A DNA stretch of 64,000 bases, taken from positions 186,001 to 250,000 of the forward strand of contig NZ_FZQY01000004.1 of NCBI RefSeq assembly GCF_900199585.1, written 5' to 3'. The position numbers and the translations under genes are program-made. Of the stretch, positions 53,971 to 64,000 are shown one piece after another. The notes beneath the pieces are model-generated. The model had not been told where the DNA came from. It was given only the letters and a program-made list of their open reading frames with translations, and did no database searches. Source of the stretch: Helicobacter sp. 'house sparrow 1'. Its GTDB lineage: Bacteria > Campylobacterota > Campylobacteria > Campylobacterales > Helicobacteraceae. Each line of letters opens with the position of its first letter. The first letter of the stretch is position 1.

Positions 53971-54281
53971 GTTTGTTTAGAATCATTTCTTCGTATTAAT
54001 TAGATAGACTATAAGTCTATTTATCAAGCTATTAAAAAATTATTTACTTTAAAAAAAGCTCAGCCTATTAAGTCGAATAGAACGGATATTTGGATGTAAG
54101 ATTGTTGTATTAAGGGACCTTAATTTGTTGGTTTATAGAGAGTTCTGCATATTTTTAAACAAAAAAGTTATATTTTGTAATATTTCTTCACTTTGCATTA
54201 TAAAAAGATAAATAGCGGGTATTTTGACTAAAAACTAAGTTATTATTGTAGGTAGTGAACATTATTAGATAAGGAGAGATA
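53971..54281. other. Intergenic region with small hairpin and serine-operon promoter
   Basis: No gene seen. ATAGACT (54004-54010) and AGTCTAT (54014-54020) form a short hairpin after thiF. The sdaC promoter should lie in the distal part; a definite box could not be assigned. Confidence 0.4.
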
Positions 54282-55547
54282 ATGGATTCTAGAAAGTGGA
54301 ATAAAAATGATACTACTTGGGCACTTAGTCTTTTTGGGACAGCAATTGGTGCGGGGGTTTTGTTCTTACCTATTAATGCTGGTATGGGAGGTTTAGTACC
54401 TCTACTAGTAATGCTTGTGTTGGCTTTTCCTTTGACATTTTTGACACATAGGGCATTGTGTAGATTTGTTTTGGGTATTTCAGGTAAAGAAAATGGTGCG
54501 GATAGTGATACCAAGGATGCAGATATTACCCAGATGGCTGAGAGGTATTTTGGCAAAGGGGGTGGGGTTGTTTTAACATTTCTTTACTTCTTTGCGATTT
54601 TTCCAATATTGTTGATTTATAGTGTTGGGATCACCAATAGTATAAGTAGCTTTATGGTGAATCAGCTTCACTTTGCGGAGCCAAATAGATTATTTTTATC
54701 TTTTATCATTTCAGCAGTTTTAGTATTGATAATGAGTTTGGGTCATGAAAAAGTTGTAAGAATCATGGAGGCTCTTGTTTATCCTTTTATTATTATACTT
54801 GTTATCAGTGCTTTATGGCTTATTCCAAAATGGAATGGTGCGTTGTTTGAAAATATAAGCTTTGATGCTGCTGTAAGCGGTCAGAGCCTTTGGGTGGTTA
54901 CATTATTGATCTTACCTACAATGGTTTTTGCTTTTAATCACTCACCAATCATTTCTTCTCTTGCAGTACATTGTAAAACAAAGTATGGGGAATATGCTGA
55001 TGAGAAAGCATCTAAGATTATTGCAGTTAGCAATGTGCTAATGGTAGTAGTTGTTATGTTTTTTGTTTTTTCTTGTGCAATGTGCTTAAGCCCTGCAGAA
55101 TTTAAAATAGCTAAGGAACAAAATCTTCCTATATTATCTTACTTAGCAAACCATTTTGAGGATATGAAAATCTTTGCTGCTATTGCTCCAGTTGTTGCAT
55201 TTGTTGCAATGGGAAAATCATTCTTTGGACACTATCTAGGTGCAGAAGAAGGGTTTAACAAGATTCTTTCTTATGTAAAAGTTCCAAAGAATTATGCAAG
55301 CAAAATTACAGCAATTGTTACTTTTGTTGTTGCTTGGCTGGTTGCATACAAAGATCCTAATGTTTTAGGTATTATTGAGGGTATCGGCGGTCCTGTTTTG
55401 GCAATCATTCTTTACATAATGCCTCTTTACACAATTTATAAATTTCCTCAATTTGTTCAGTATAGAAGACCAATTGTTGATATTATTGTTGTAATTTTTG
55501 GTTTAATTGCAATATCAGTAGCAGTGTATAGCCTGTTGTTTTCATGA
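54282..55547 (+). CDS. sdaC: Serine/proton symporter (SdaC/STP family)
   Basis: The 421-residue protein has eleven hydrophobic segments and the family start TTWALSLFGTAIGAGVLFLPINAGMGG (unwound helix 1 of the hydroxy amino-acid/aromatic permease group). It imports L-serine with protons. It has an AAGGAGAGATA ribosome binding site and lies 42 bases upstream of sdaA, the same pairing as HP0133-HP0132 in H. pylori. Serine is a favoured carbon source for these bacteria, so the two genes form an import-and-deaminate module. Confidence 0.95.
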   Translation: MDSRKWNKNDTTWALSLFGTAIGAGVLFLPINAGMGGLVPLLVMLVLAFPLTFLTHRALCRFVLGISGKENGADSDTKDADITQMAERYFGKGGGVVLTFLYFFAIFPILLIYSVGITNSISSFMVNQLHFAEPNRLFLSFIISAVLVLIMSLGHEKVVRIMEALVYPFIIILVISALWLIPKWNGALFENISFDAAVSGQSLWVVTLLILPTMVFAFNHSPIISSLAVHCKTKYGEYADEKASKIIAVSNVLMVVVVMFFVFSCAMCLSPAEFKIAKEQNLPILSYLANHFEDMKIFAAIAPVVAFVAMGKSFFGHYLGAEEGFNKILSYVKVPKNYASKITAIVTFVVAWLVAYKDPNVLGIIEGIGGPVLAIILYIMPLYTIYKFPQFVQYRRPIVDIIVVIFGLIAISVAVYSLLFS

Positions 55548-55589
55548 TATTGAAGTTTAAATTCTGAAAGAATGTAAAGGAGGCTTAAG

Positions 55590-56954
55590 ATGGGTAGTAA
55601 TCTGAGTATTTTTAAAATAGGGGTTGGTCCTTCCAGTTCCCATACAGTTGGTCCGATGCTTGCTTCTAATCTTTTTTGTGAAAAGATTAAAGATAAGATA
55701 GAACAAGCAAGTAGGGTTTTAGTTGAGCTACATGGTTCTTTGTCTTTGACTGGCAAGGGGCATTTAAGCGATTTGGCATGTATTATCGGATTAAATGGTT
55801 TGAGAGCTAGGGATCTAACACCCAAGATTAAAGATGGTGCAATTGATCTTGCAATGAAACAAAATAAAATTAATCTTGGTGGTCAAAAATTAGTGAGTTT
55901 CATCTACAATAGAGATGTGATTTTTCATAATGATTTTTTACCGTTGCATGAAAATGGTATGAGATTAAGTGTTTTTGATGAGAGTGGCAAACTCTTAGAT
56001 ACTCAGGTTTATTATTCCATAGGGGGTGGTTTTATTGCTACAGAAGAGGAGTTAAAAAATCCTGTTGTTAAAGAAGAAAAAGAGGAATTGCCTATAGATT
56101 TTTCTAGTGCCAAAGAGTTATTGTCTTTGTGTGAGAAGTATAATAAGGGTATTGCTGCTATTTCAATGGAGTTTGAAGAACAATTTAATTCTGAAGAGCA
56201 TATCAGGAAGTATTGTCTTGAGATTTGGGAAGTGATGCAGGAGTCCTATGAGAATGGTTCACATCCTACGACAGATATTCTTCCTGGCCCACTTAAGCTT
56301 AAAAGAAGAGCCTTGGAGCTTAAAAAATCTTTCAAAAAGAATAATAATTTTTTAAATTTACTTGATTCTATTTCTCTTTATGCAATTGCAATTGCTGAAG
56401 AAAATGCTGCGGGAGGGAAGGTTGTTACAGCCCCTACAAATGGTGCGTGTGCGATAGTTCCATCTGTCCTTTTATACCTAAGAGATCAAATGGGGGATGA
56501 ATTTAATGATGATGTTGTGGTGAATTTCTTACTTGTAGCAATGGCTATAGGCGCACTTTACAAAAAGAATGCATCTATTAGTGGTGCTGAAGCTGGTTGT
56601 CAGGCAGAGGTGGGTTCGGCTAGCTCTATGGCAGCAGCAGCGATGGCTTCTGCTATGGGAGGAACTCCAGCTCAGATATGTTCTGCAGCCGAAATTGCAA
56701 TGGAGCATCATTTAGGATTGACTTGTGATCCTGTACATGGTTTAGTCCAGATTCCTTGCATTGAGCGTAATGCTTTTGGTGCCATAAAGGCAATCAGTGC
56801 TGCTAGAATGGCTATGAATAGAGAGAGCTTGCCAGCAGTTAATTTGGATCAGGTAATTGAGACAATGTATCAAACAGGCAAGGATATGAATCTTAAGTAT
56901 AAAGAGACAGCATTGGGAGGTCTGGCAGCTACTTTGAAAAGAAATTGTTCTTAA
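55590..56954 (+). CDS. sdaA: L-serine ammonia-lyase (serine dehydratase), single-chain iron-sulfur type
   Basis: SdaA converts L-serine to pyruvate and ammonia. The 454-residue chain has the beta domain (FKIGVGPSSSHTVGPMLA) and the alpha domain with iron-sulfur cluster cysteines in APTNGACAIVPSV, GAEAGCQAEVGSASSM and LTCDPVHGLVQIPCIERNAF. The 4Fe-4S cluster makes the enzyme oxygen-sensitive, in line with a microaerophile. AAGGAGG lies before the ATG. The stop overlaps that of the convergent Sel1 gene by four bases. Confidence 0.97.
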   Translation: MGSNLSIFKIGVGPSSSHTVGPMLASNLFCEKIKDKIEQASRVLVELHGSLSLTGKGHLSDLACIIGLNGLRARDLTPKIKDGAIDLAMKQNKINLGGQKLVSFIYNRDVIFHNDFLPLHENGMRLSVFDESGKLLDTQVYYSIGGGFIATEEELKNPVVKEEKEELPIDFSSAKELLSLCEKYNKGIAAISMEFEEQFNSEEHIRKYCLEIWEVMQESYENGSHPTTDILPGPLKLKRRALELKKSFKKNNNFLNLLDSISLYAIAIAEENAAGGKVVTAPTNGACAIVPSVLLYLRDQMGDEFNDDVVVNFLLVAMAIGALYKKNASISGAEAGCQAEVGSASSMAAAAMASAMGGTPAQICSAAEIAMEHHLGLTCDPVHGLVQIPCIERNAFGAIKAISAARMAMNRESLPAVNLDQVIETMYQTGKDMNLKYKETALGGLAATLKRNCS

Positions 56955-57595
56955 TCAAGCTGGTAGTATTCCATGCTTTTTAACAGATTGCAAGAAGAGG
57001 CGACTCCTTTTTGACATTCTGTTAATAGATATTGTTTTGCTAAATAGAAGTAGGCAAGTGCAATCTCAGAGTCTGCTTCCAACTCGCCTTCTCCATTTCT
57101 ATATAAAATTCCTAGATTAAAACAACCTTGAGCATTTCTTAGATTGCAGGATTTTTGGTAATAGATCGCAGCGCTTTTGAGATCTTTTGGTATACCAGAA
57201 CCTCTATAATATAAATTACCTACCTTTAGGCAAGATAAGGCATCATCATCATTACAAGAATTGATATAATACTCCAGTGCTAAGTCACCCTCTTCAATTA
57301 GCCTTAAATGGAAACATCCAAAAGCATTTTTTCTATTACAAGCAAACTGGTAATATTCTTTTGCCTTTTGTAAATTTTGAATCACACCAAGCCCTCTTTC
57401 ATATAGCGTACCAAGACCGCTACATCCATCCATAATTCCCGCATTACAGGCTTTTGTATAGAATTCTTTAGCACTTAAAAAATTCCCATTTTTATACGCT
57501 TCAACAGCCTTTTTTATAAAATCACTCCCACTGCTAGAAAATAGTATAGATAATGATAGAGTTAGTAAAAAAGCACTCTTTATGATTGCAGACAT
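56951..57595 (-). CDS. Secreted Sel1-repeat, cysteine-rich protein (Hcp family)
   Basis: A 214-residue protein with a signal peptide (about 1-22) and at least four Sel1/TPR-like helical repeats, each holding a pair of cysteines about eight residues apart (for example [53 protein letters not shown]). Such disulfide-linked repeats are the mark of Helicobacter cysteine-rich proteins (HcpA-like), exported proteins which can bind beta-lactams weakly and stimulate host cells. It overlaps the end of glyQ by 16 bases on the same strand. The particular Hcp member is not assigned. Confidence 0.9.
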   Translation of the reverse strand: MSAIIKSAFLLTLSLSILFSSSGSDFIKKAVEAYKNGNFLSAKEFYTKACNAGIMDGCSGLGTLYERGLGVIQNLQKAKEYYQFACNRKNAFGCFHLRLIEEGDLALEYYINSCNDDDALSCLKVGNLYYRGSGIPKDLKSAAIYYQKSCNLRNAQGCFNLGILYRNGEGELEADSEIALAYFYLAKQYLLTECQKGVASSCNLLKSMEYYQLD

Positions 57596-58479
57596 TTTTG
57601 CAACCTTTCCTCCCTTTCTTCTTCTTGAGATTTATAGAGCATAGCACAGGATTTTGCAAGCTCTCTAATCTTTAGAATATAATCTTGGCGTTGTGAAACA
57701 GAAATTGCTTTTCTTGCATCTAGGATATTAAAAAAATGTGAGCTTAAGATTGTGAAATCATAAGCAGGTAGTGGTAGTTTAGAGTTTAAACAATTTTTTG
57801 CTTCTGTTTGCACCATATTAAAAAGACTAAATAATGTATTGACATCAGCAACCTCAAAATGATATTTACTAAATTCATATTCACTTTGTAGATGCACATT
57901 GGCATAGGAGAACATATTATTTTGAGAATCTTTTCCCCATTGTATGTCTAAAATGGAATCCACTTGTTGAATATATGTTGCTAGCCTTTCTACTCCATAT
58001 GTAATTTCTACTGCTACAGGATCGCACGCGATGCCACCAACTTGTTGAAAATAAGTAAATTGTGTAATTTCCATACCATCAAGCCATACTTCCCATCCAA
58101 GACCCCAAGCGCCAAGAGTAGGAGATTCCCAGTTATCCTCAACAAATCTTATATCATGCTCTTTGGTATTTAATCCCAATGCTTCTAGACTTTTTAGATA
58201 AAGTTCTTGGATATTTTCTGGACTGGGTTTAATGATGACTTGGAATTGATAATAACTACCAAGTCTATTGGGATTTTCTCCATATCTTCCATCCGTAGGT
58301 CGTCTTGATGGTGCTACATAGGCTACAGACCAAGGTTTGCTATCAAGGCTTCTTAATAGGGTTGCAGGATGGAATGTTCCTGCGCCCGCTGGTATATCAT
58401 AGGGTTGAACAATAATGCACCCCTGATTTTTCCAAAAATCTTGGAGTTTAAGTAGGATGTCTGAAAAAGTTAATTTCAT
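57580..58479 (-). CDS. glyQ: Glycyl-tRNA synthetase alpha subunit
   Basis: The 299-residue alpha chain of the heterotetrameric bacterial enzyme that charges tRNA-Gly. The family signatures are plain: [56 protein letters not shown] and [21 protein letters not shown]. Length is standard. The beta chain (glyS) is not in the window, so the subunits are encoded apart, as in other Helicobacter. It is divergent from serS. Confidence 0.98.
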   Translation of the reverse strand: MKLTFSDILLKLQDFWKNQGCIIVQPYDIPAGAGTFHPATLLRSLDSKPWSVAYVAPSRRPTDGRYGENPNRLGSYYQFQVIIKPSPENIQELYLKSLEALGLNTKEHDIRFVEDNWESPTLGAWGLGWEVWLDGMEITQFTYFQQVGGIACDPVAVEITYGVERLATYIQQVDSILDIQWGKDSQNNMFSYANVHLQSEYEFSKYHFEVADVNTLFSLFNMVQTEAKNCLNSKLPLPAYDFTILSSHFFNILDARKAISVSQRQDYILKIRELAKSCAMLYKSQEEEREERLQKCLQS

Positions 58480-58613
58480 GGTATTTCCTCAGAATTTTGT
58501 AGTATTATCCGAGGATGCATTATAACAAAACCATAGAATGGAGTGATAAAAATCCTTTTTAAAAATATGTTAGAATATAGTGTTTTATTCACAAAACATC
58601 AAGGATAATAGTT

Positions 58614-59897
58614 ATGATAGATGTCAGGCTTTTATTAGAAAACTTTGATTTGGTGAGCGAGAAGTTAAGGATTAAAAAAGTGGATTTGGACACTTTGTTA
58701 GATTTGAAACAAAGGGCTCAAAAATATAAGAAAGCAAAACAAGAATTAGAGATTTTACAAGCAGAGCAAAACAAAAAATCAAAAATGTTTGGCAACCTTA
58801 AGGGTGATGATAAGGGTGCGCAGTCTCTTAAACAAGAATTGAGTGACAATAAAGAGAGAATTTCTAAGCTATCACTTGTGGTAGAGGAGTGTCAGAAGGA
58901 TTTGGAGAGCATTTTGTTTTCTCTTCCAAATATACCCGATGACAAGACACCAGCGGGCGAAGATGAGAAAGATAATGTTGTTTTAAAAGAGATCTTAAGT
59001 CCGCGTTCTTTTGATTTTAAACCAAAGGAGCATTGGGAGCTAGCGCAGAATAATGGTTGGATTGATTTTGAGAGGGGAGTAAAGCTCGCAAAGAGTAGGT
59101 TTTCTGTTCTTAGGGGTATGGGTGCTAGATTAAATAGAGCATTGATTAATTTCATGTTAGATTTTAATCAAAAGGCTGGTTTTGAGATGGTGGCGACACC
59201 AGTTATTGTGAATGATAGGATGTTGTTTGGGACAGGTCAGTTGCCAAAATTTGAAGAGGATATGTTTAAAATAGATGGTAGAACAGATCCTCTAAATAAG
59301 GGAGATGTGGTAAAAGAGCAGGATTTTTATTTGATTTCAACCTCAGAAATCACTCTTACAAATCTCTATCACGATGAAGTGTTATCTAGTGAATCTTTAC
59401 CTATCTTAATGACCGCACAAACTCCTTGCTTTAGAAAGGAGGCTGGAAGCGCTGGAAGAGATACAAGAGGGATAATACGACAACATCAGTTTGATAAGGT
59501 AGAATTGGTTGCAATAACAAAACCCAATGAGAGTGATGAAATACAGCAAAAAATGATTGAAACTGCAAGTGGAATCTTGCAAGCTCTAGAGTTACCTCAT
59601 CGTTTGGTTCAGCTTTGTGGAGGTGATCTTGGATTTTGTGCAAGCAATACTGTTGATATTGAAGTATGGCTACCAGGTCAAAATTGTTATCGTGAAATTA
59701 GCTCTATCTCTAACACTAGGGATTTTCAAGCTAGAAGAGCCAAGATTCGTTTTAAGGATGGCAAAAAGAATACATTGGTGCATACTCTAAATGGCTCCTC
59801 TCTTGCTGTTGGTAGAACATTAGTCGCAATAATGGAAAACTACCAAAATCAAGATGGAAGTATTGATATCCCCAAAGTTTTAAAACCTTATTTGTGA
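58614..59897 (+). CDS. serS: Seryl-tRNA synthetase
   Basis: The 427-residue enzyme charges tRNA-Ser, including the tRNA-Ser(GCT) encoded at 22716-22806. An N-terminal coiled coil of about 100 residues (rich in Lys/Glu, [15 protein letters not shown]) grips the tRNA long variable arm. Class II motifs follow: motif 2 in [27 protein letters not shown] and motif 3 in [20 protein letters not shown]. The order serS-pflB-uvrD is the same as in H. pylori (HP1480-HP1478). Confidence 0.98.
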   Translation: MIDVRLLLENFDLVSEKLRIKKVDLDTLLDLKQRAQKYKKAKQELEILQAEQNKKSKMFGNLKGDDKGAQSLKQELSDNKERISKLSLVVEECQKDLESILFSLPNIPDDKTPAGEDEKDNVVLKEILSPRSFDFKPKEHWELAQNNGWIDFERGVKLAKSRFSVLRGMGARLNRALINFMLDFNQKAGFEMVATPVIVNDRMLFGTGQLPKFEEDMFKIDGRTDPLNKGDVVKEQDFYLISTSEITLTNLYHDEVLSSESLPILMTAQTPCFRKEAGSAGRDTRGIIRQHQFDKVELVAITKPNESDEIQQKMIETASGILQALELPHRLVQLCGGDLGFCASNTVDIEVWLPGQNCYREISSISNTRDFQARRAKIRFKDGKKNTLVHTLNGSSLAVGRTLVAIMENYQNQDGSIDIPKVLKPYL

Positions 59898-59907
59898 TTG
59901 GTGGCTG

Positions 59908-62349
59908 ATGGCAAAGAAACCACCTGGTATTAATTCTTTAAGTGATGATGATACTATGCCTCAAGGGGCTAGAAAACTGCCTTTATTTTTTGAGAGAATA
60001 AGTTCTGCTTTTAGGGGGAGGATAGAGAGTTTTAGACAATTCCCAAAAAAGAAAAAGATAGTTTTTTTGGGAATAGGAGGAGTATTATCTTTTATAATCT
60101 TAGCTAGTATTCTTCTTTTATTATTTTTTAATAAAAAGCCAAGATTTCAGTATGAGAACACATCGCAGCAAGAAGCTAGAGAATTAGAAGATGAAATTGA
60201 AATCACGACAGAATTCTTGCAAGCCCTACCAAAGGTAGAAACAAGATTATCACAAGTTGATGATACAAATTTGAATCTTTTGATACAAAAGGCAAATATT
60301 TTATATAATGATGGTAATACTACCGAAGCACTCAATATTTTTAATAGAATTGCTACTTTCTCCCAAGGGCTTGCAAACTATAATCTTGGTGTGATGCAGA
60401 TTAAACAAAAAGACTATAAAGAAGCACTTAAGTCTTTTGAAAATTCCATCAATTCTGGTGAAGATATCAGTTTGAGTGCTTTAAATGCAGCTGTAAGTGC
60501 TAGGTATATGGGGGATAAAGAGCTTTTTTCTTATTATCTTCATCTTGCAACTAGTAGGCTCCCAGAAGAGAATCAAAAGCCTTTTTATTCTTATTTATAT
60601 GCCCTTGTGAATTTTTATAATGAAAATTATTTTGCAGCACTATCAAGTATTACAAACCCAATTTCAGATTCTTATGTATCTATGAGTTCAGACATATCTG
60701 CAAAATCTTTTCTAGTTTTTGGAGATGATGAAAATGCAATTGGTGCTCTAGAAAAGCAAGAAAATAATAAGAAGGATATCAAAAATTTAGGATTGCTTTA
60801 TGCAAGAACTGGTAACTATGATAGAGCAAAAGAATACTTAACAGAATACATCAAAAACCACCAAAATGACTTGGAAGCAATGATGGCGTTGCAGATTTTA
60901 TATTTAAAGACCCATGATTTTTATCAAGCTTCTAATATCTTGGAACAGATCTCAAATAATTCATCTTTTGATAAAAGAATAATTGATACTTATCCTATTA
61001 AAGTGGTTTTGCAACCTAAACTTTTTAGTATTGATATTGCTCAACAAGACTTTGTTCTTAGTGGAATTAAGAGAAATTATATGCTCACAGATAAAGTATT
61101 GTTTTATTTTGCACCTTATAAAGTTTTTAGTGTAAAAGATACTTTAGATATTCTGCGAGAAAGTGGAATTTTTTCAAATTATAATGTGGTGGCTTCTGAA
61201 GAGAAACTTTTGCAAAGTGTAACAATTGCACAAATTAATAAGGACATAGCACAGGCTCTTGTTGCAATTTATCAAAATGATTTGCGTAGTGCTTTAAAAA
61301 TTTTACAAGTTGCAGCACAACATAATCCTAACCATGCAGTCTTGCATTATAACTTAGGACTTGTTTATGCGCAAATGGATGATCTAGGAAATGCATATAG
61401 ACATCTTTTAAAATCTTACCATCTTAACACAAATAGTATAGATACAGGCTTATATGCTATTTTAGCATCAAGACTTTTAGATAAAGATTCTCAAAGATTA
61501 CAAAGAGATATTACGCAAAATTTTGAACGCGTTGTGGGTAAGGATTCTGATAAAAGAGACTTTCTACTTTCTCTTTTGGGATATCTTAACCAAAATATTA
61601 CAAGCGATATGAAATGGGTTGAGAATACTCAAAACAAGTTGCCAATATACTATGCTCTTCGAGGTGTCTTTGATATTCAGACAAAAAAATATCTTGATGC
61701 GCATAAATCCTTTAGTGAGCTAGACTTAATTTACCCTAATGATTTAGTGGTTAAAACATTAAAGAATCTGACACAGGGTACTTCAAATGCTAATTTTAAA
61801 CAAAATGCGCTTAGGCTTCATAATATGCTTACAAAGGAAAAAATTAACCTTGAGAAAGTTTATAATGGACCTGCTTTATCAAGAGAACTTTATGCGTATA
61901 TAAGTTTTATTACCGGCTCTCTCCAAGTTCAAGAAAATGCCCTAAAACAAAAACTAATATCTTCTTTGAAAAAGCCAAATGGTGCCTTGCAAACTTTAGC
62001 ACTAATCAATCTCTATCAACATAAGTTTGAGCAAGCTTATTCTATTTATGATACTTTAATTAATAACCTAGGAGAACAGGATTCAAAGACACAATTCTTA
62101 GGTTCTGTTGCCTTAATTGGGACGGGTAATTATGATAATGCTACTTTATTACTTCAGTTATCCAAGATGGATTCAGAGGCTAGTTTTGAGACCAAGTATG
62201 TTTTAGGTATGCTTTATCAACAAGCGGGTAATTTTAAGGCTGCAGCTTCTCATTATGCAATGATAGCTGGGAAACCATTTAATTCAAATTTTTTTGACTT
62301 TGAAATTGATTTGCAAAAAATAGCAGATTCTAAAATTAAAGATGAGTGA
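59908..62349 (+). CDS. pflB: PflB-like flagellar motor TPR protein
   Basis: An 813-residue protein with a cytoplasmic basic start, one membrane helix at about residues 47-71 (KIVFLGIGGVLSFIILASILLLLFF) and a long periplasmic array of TPR-like helical repeats (for example ALKSFENSINSGED, YDRAKEYLTEYIKN, ALKILQVAAQHNPNHA). Position directly after serS matches C. jejuni pflB (Cj0390) and HP1479. PflB belongs to the periplasmic disks that hold extra stator units in the high-torque Campylobacterota flagellar motor. Synteny and topology are strong, but I have not aligned the sequence. It overlaps uvrD by eight bases. Confidence 0.85.
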   Translation: MAKKPPGINSLSDDDTMPQGARKLPLFFERISSAFRGRIESFRQFPKKKKIVFLGIGGVLSFIILASILLLLFFNKKPRFQYENTSQQEARELEDEIEITTEFLQALPKVETRLSQVDDTNLNLLIQKANILYNDGNTTEALNIFNRIATFSQGLANYNLGVMQIKQKDYKEALKSFENSINSGEDISLSALNAAVSARYMGDKELFSYYLHLATSRLPEENQKPFYSYLYALVNFYNENYFAALSSITNPISDSYVSMSSDISAKSFLVFGDDENAIGALEKQENNKKDIKNLGLLYARTGNYDRAKEYLTEYIKNHQNDLEAMMALQILYLKTHDFYQASNILEQISNNSSFDKRIIDTYPIKVVLQPKLFSIDIAQQDFVLSGIKRNYMLTDKVLFYFAPYKVFSVKDTLDILRESGIFSNYNVVASEEKLLQSVTIAQINKDIAQALVAIYQNDLRSALKILQVAAQHNPNHAVLHYNLGLVYAQMDDLGNAYRHLLKSYHLNTNSIDTGLYAILASRLLDKDSQRLQRDITQNFERVVGKDSDKRDFLLSLLGYLNQNITSDMKWVENTQNKLPIYYALRGVFDIQTKKYLDAHKSFSELDLIYPNDLVVKTLKNLTQGTSNANFKQNALRLHNMLTKEKINLEKVYNGPALSRELYAYISFITGSLQVQENALKQKLISSLKKPNGALQTLALINLYQHKFEQAYSIYDTLINNLGEQDSKTQFLGSVALIGTGNYDNATLLLQLSKMDSEASFETKYVLGMLYQQAGNFKAAASHYAMIAGKPFNSNFFDFEIDLQKIADSKIKDE

Positions 62350-64000
62350 TTTATTAAGGGATTTAAATCCGTCTCAACAAGAGGCTGTGCAAATTATTGA
62401 TGGACCCTTGCTTGTTTTAGCTGGAGCTGGAAGTGGCAAGACTAGGACATTAACCACAAGACTTGCTTATTTGATTGATGAAGTAGGCATTCCTCCATAT
62501 CAAACTCTAACTCTTACCTTTACAAATAAGGCGAGTATGGAAATGAGAGAAAGGGCCCTAAGACTGCTAAAACAAAAGCCAAGCTCACCACCTCTTTTGT
62601 GTACTTTTCATAAGTTTGGGCTTTTATTTTTGAGATTTTATATTTCATATTTAGAGAGGGATTTTAATTTTGTATTGCTAGATTCAGATGATAAGAAAAA
62701 AATACTAAAAAAATATAATGAAACTTTGCCACTGGGTTACATGGAGCATATGATTTCTAATTTGAAAAACAACTTAGTTCCACCAGAGGTGTTTGCTACT
62801 CAGGCAAGAGATCAGCATCAAATAAAGCTAGCAAAGATCTATTTGGATTATCAAAAGACTTTGCAAAATCAAAATCTATTGGATTTTGATGATTTAATTT
62901 TATTGCCTTTTATGATTTTGGATAAATACCACGATCTTGCTTTGGAAGTTTCACAAAAGTATTCTTATATTATGGTAGATGAGTATCAAGATACTAATTT
63001 GTTGCAATTTAAATTATTGCAAAAATTGTGTTCAAAACATCAAAATATTTGTGTTGTAGGGGATGATGATCAGAGTATTTATGGTTGGAGAGGCTCTGAT
63101 ATTAGAAATATTCTTGACTTTCAAGAACATTTTAAGGGTGCCAAGATGATTAAACTAGAGGAGAATTATCGCTCAACACAAGAAATACTTGAAGTGGCTA
63201 ATTGTCTGATTAAACACAATAGTAATAGACTTGGAAAAACCCTTAGGAGCACCAAAGGAAAGGGAGAAAAAGTAGAAGTTTTGCACAATAGTGATGAAAG
63301 TATAGAAGCCCTTTTTATTGCAAAAAAAATTGGAGAGTTACAAAAACAGGGAGTGTGTTTAAATGATATTGCAGTATTGTTTAGATTAAATGCACTCTCT
63401 AGATCTTTAGAGGAAGGATTGAATCAATATAAGATTCATTACAAGCTTTTGGGAACAATTCGTTTTTATGAGAGAGCAGAAATTAAAGACATACTGGCTT
63501 ATCTAAGGTATTTAATAAATAGCAAAGATGATTTTTCACTTCAACGCATCATCAATCAGCCAAAAAGGGGTATAGGAAAGCAGACGCAAGATAAAATCTT
63601 TACACTAGCAAAAGAAAAAAATAAAAGTGTATATCAGGCATTTATTGATAAAGATTATGAAGGTTATCTTAGTGATAAAAACTTAAAGGTTTTAAAAGAG
63701 TTTTTTGAAATATTGCAGGACTTAAGAAGTTTGGAGTTAGAATCAGAGCGGTTGTTAAGTGAGCTTTTAGGAAGAATTGATTTGACACAAGCTTATAATA
63801 ATTCTCAAGAAAATGTGGATCGTAGAGGAAATATTAATGAATTTATGGGGTTAATGCGGGATTATTTTATTAAAAATCCTAATGATTTATTAGAAGATTT
63901 TTTAAATTATATTCCTTTACATTCTGATTTGGATAATCTCTCTGATGAAGCAGTTAATTGTATGAGCATACACACTGCAAAAGGATTGGAGTTTGATTAT
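62342..64000 (+). CDS. uvrD: UvrD/Rep-type ATP-dependent DNA helicase (partial, runs off the window)
   Basis: ATG 62342 lies inside the end of pflB and the frame is open for 553 codons to the window edge. Superfamily 1 helicase motifs are present: Q-type LNPSQQEAVQ, Walker A LAGAGSGKTRTL, motif Ia LTFTNKASMEMRER, Walker B VDEYQDTN, motif III GDDDQSIYGWRG and motif IV (ENYRSTQEIL). It acts in nucleotide-excision or mismatch-like repair and in limiting recombination. The C-terminal part, with motifs V and VI, is mostly outside the window. Confidence 0.96.
   Translation, partial: MSDLLRDLNPSQQEAVQIIDGPLLVLAGAGSGKTRTLTTRLAYLIDEVGIPPYQTLTLTFTNKASMEMRERALRLLKQKPSSPPLLCTFHKFGLLFLRFYISYLERDFNFVLLDSDDKKKILKKYNETLPLGYMEHMISNLKNNLVPPEVFATQARDQHQIKLAKIYLDYQKTLQNQNLLDFDDLILLPFMILDKYHDLALEVSQKYSYIMVDEYQDTNLLQFKLLQKLCSKHQNICVVGDDDQSIYGWRGSDIRNILDFQEHFKGAKMIKLEENYRSTQEILEVANCLIKHNSNRLGKTLRSTKGKGEKVEVLHNSDESIEALFIAKKIGELQKQGVCLNDIAVLFRLNALSRSLEEGLNQYKIHYKLLGTIRFYERAEIKDILAYLRYLINSKDDFSLQRIINQPKRGIGKQTQDKIFTLAKEKNKSVYQAFIDKDYEGYLSDKNLKVLKEFFEILQDLRSLELESERLLSELLGRIDLTQAYNNSQENVDRRGNINEFMGLMRDYFIKNPNDLLEDFLNYIPLHSDLDNLSDEAVNCMSIHTAKGLEFDY

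Noticed and set aside
1-64000. CRISPR arrays, insertion sequences and prophage genes
   Set aside because: No regularly spaced repeats, transposase or phage structural genes were recognised on either strand.

Overview
The window is an AT-rich chromosomal stretch from a Helicobacter species (Campylobacterota). The assignment rests on protein families and on gene neighbourhoods known from Helicobacter pylori and Campylobacter jejuni: a DEAD-box helicase beside an SPFH protein; the run rsmE, small membrane protein, hemH, thioredoxin-like lipoprotein, ccsBA; cytochrome c peroxidase, dnaE, pseudouridine synthase; serine permease with sdaA; and serS, pflB, uvrD. The organism is unlikely to be H. pylori itself, because the window carries an MSHA/Cts-type pilus-secretion operon, an S6-protease autotransporter and a TPP-riboswitch-controlled TonB receptor.

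Layout. 1-336 is the end of an outer-membrane protein. 436-5459 is an accessory island: a type IIS restriction-modification pair of the Alw26I/Eco31I/Esp3I kind (one chain fusing a cytosine-C5 and an adenine-N6 methyltransferase, overlapped by an HNH nuclease), a decayed stretch, and a broken fic gene. valS follows. 8313-14767 holds seven genes of a type IV pilus/type II secretion-like machine, in MSHA order but without the MshM/CtsP ATPase. argJ then converges on flgE, which has a clear sigma-54 promoter. On the minus strand come glnA, two pseudopilin genes that could serve the machine above, the MTA/SAH nucleosidase gene and fabD, then a tRNA-Ser on the plus strand.

23340-29640 is a surface and uptake region: an autotransporter serine protease, a TPP riboswitch followed by a C9 tract and a TonB-dependent receptor, and a possible small RNA with a strong terminator and a Fur-box-like upstream site. 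29781-43019 is largely housekeeping (acetyltransferase, trmL, ccdA, helicase, ilvE, SPFH protein, rsmE, hemH, cytochrome c maturation). Two genes there, ilvE and possibly hemH, have a well-placed ribosome binding site but no ATG, GTG or TTG at the proper distance.

43016-58479 covers amino-acid use (alanine dehydrogenase with an NSS transporter; serine permease with serine dehydratase), a MATE exporter, cytochrome c peroxidase, dnaE, a ThiF with a fused ThiS-like domain, a Sel1-repeat protein and glyQ. The window ends with serS, pflB and the first part of uvrD.

All calls are from reading the sequence and from family knowledge; no searches were run. Organism-level statements and the naming of fast-evolving pilus genes are inference.
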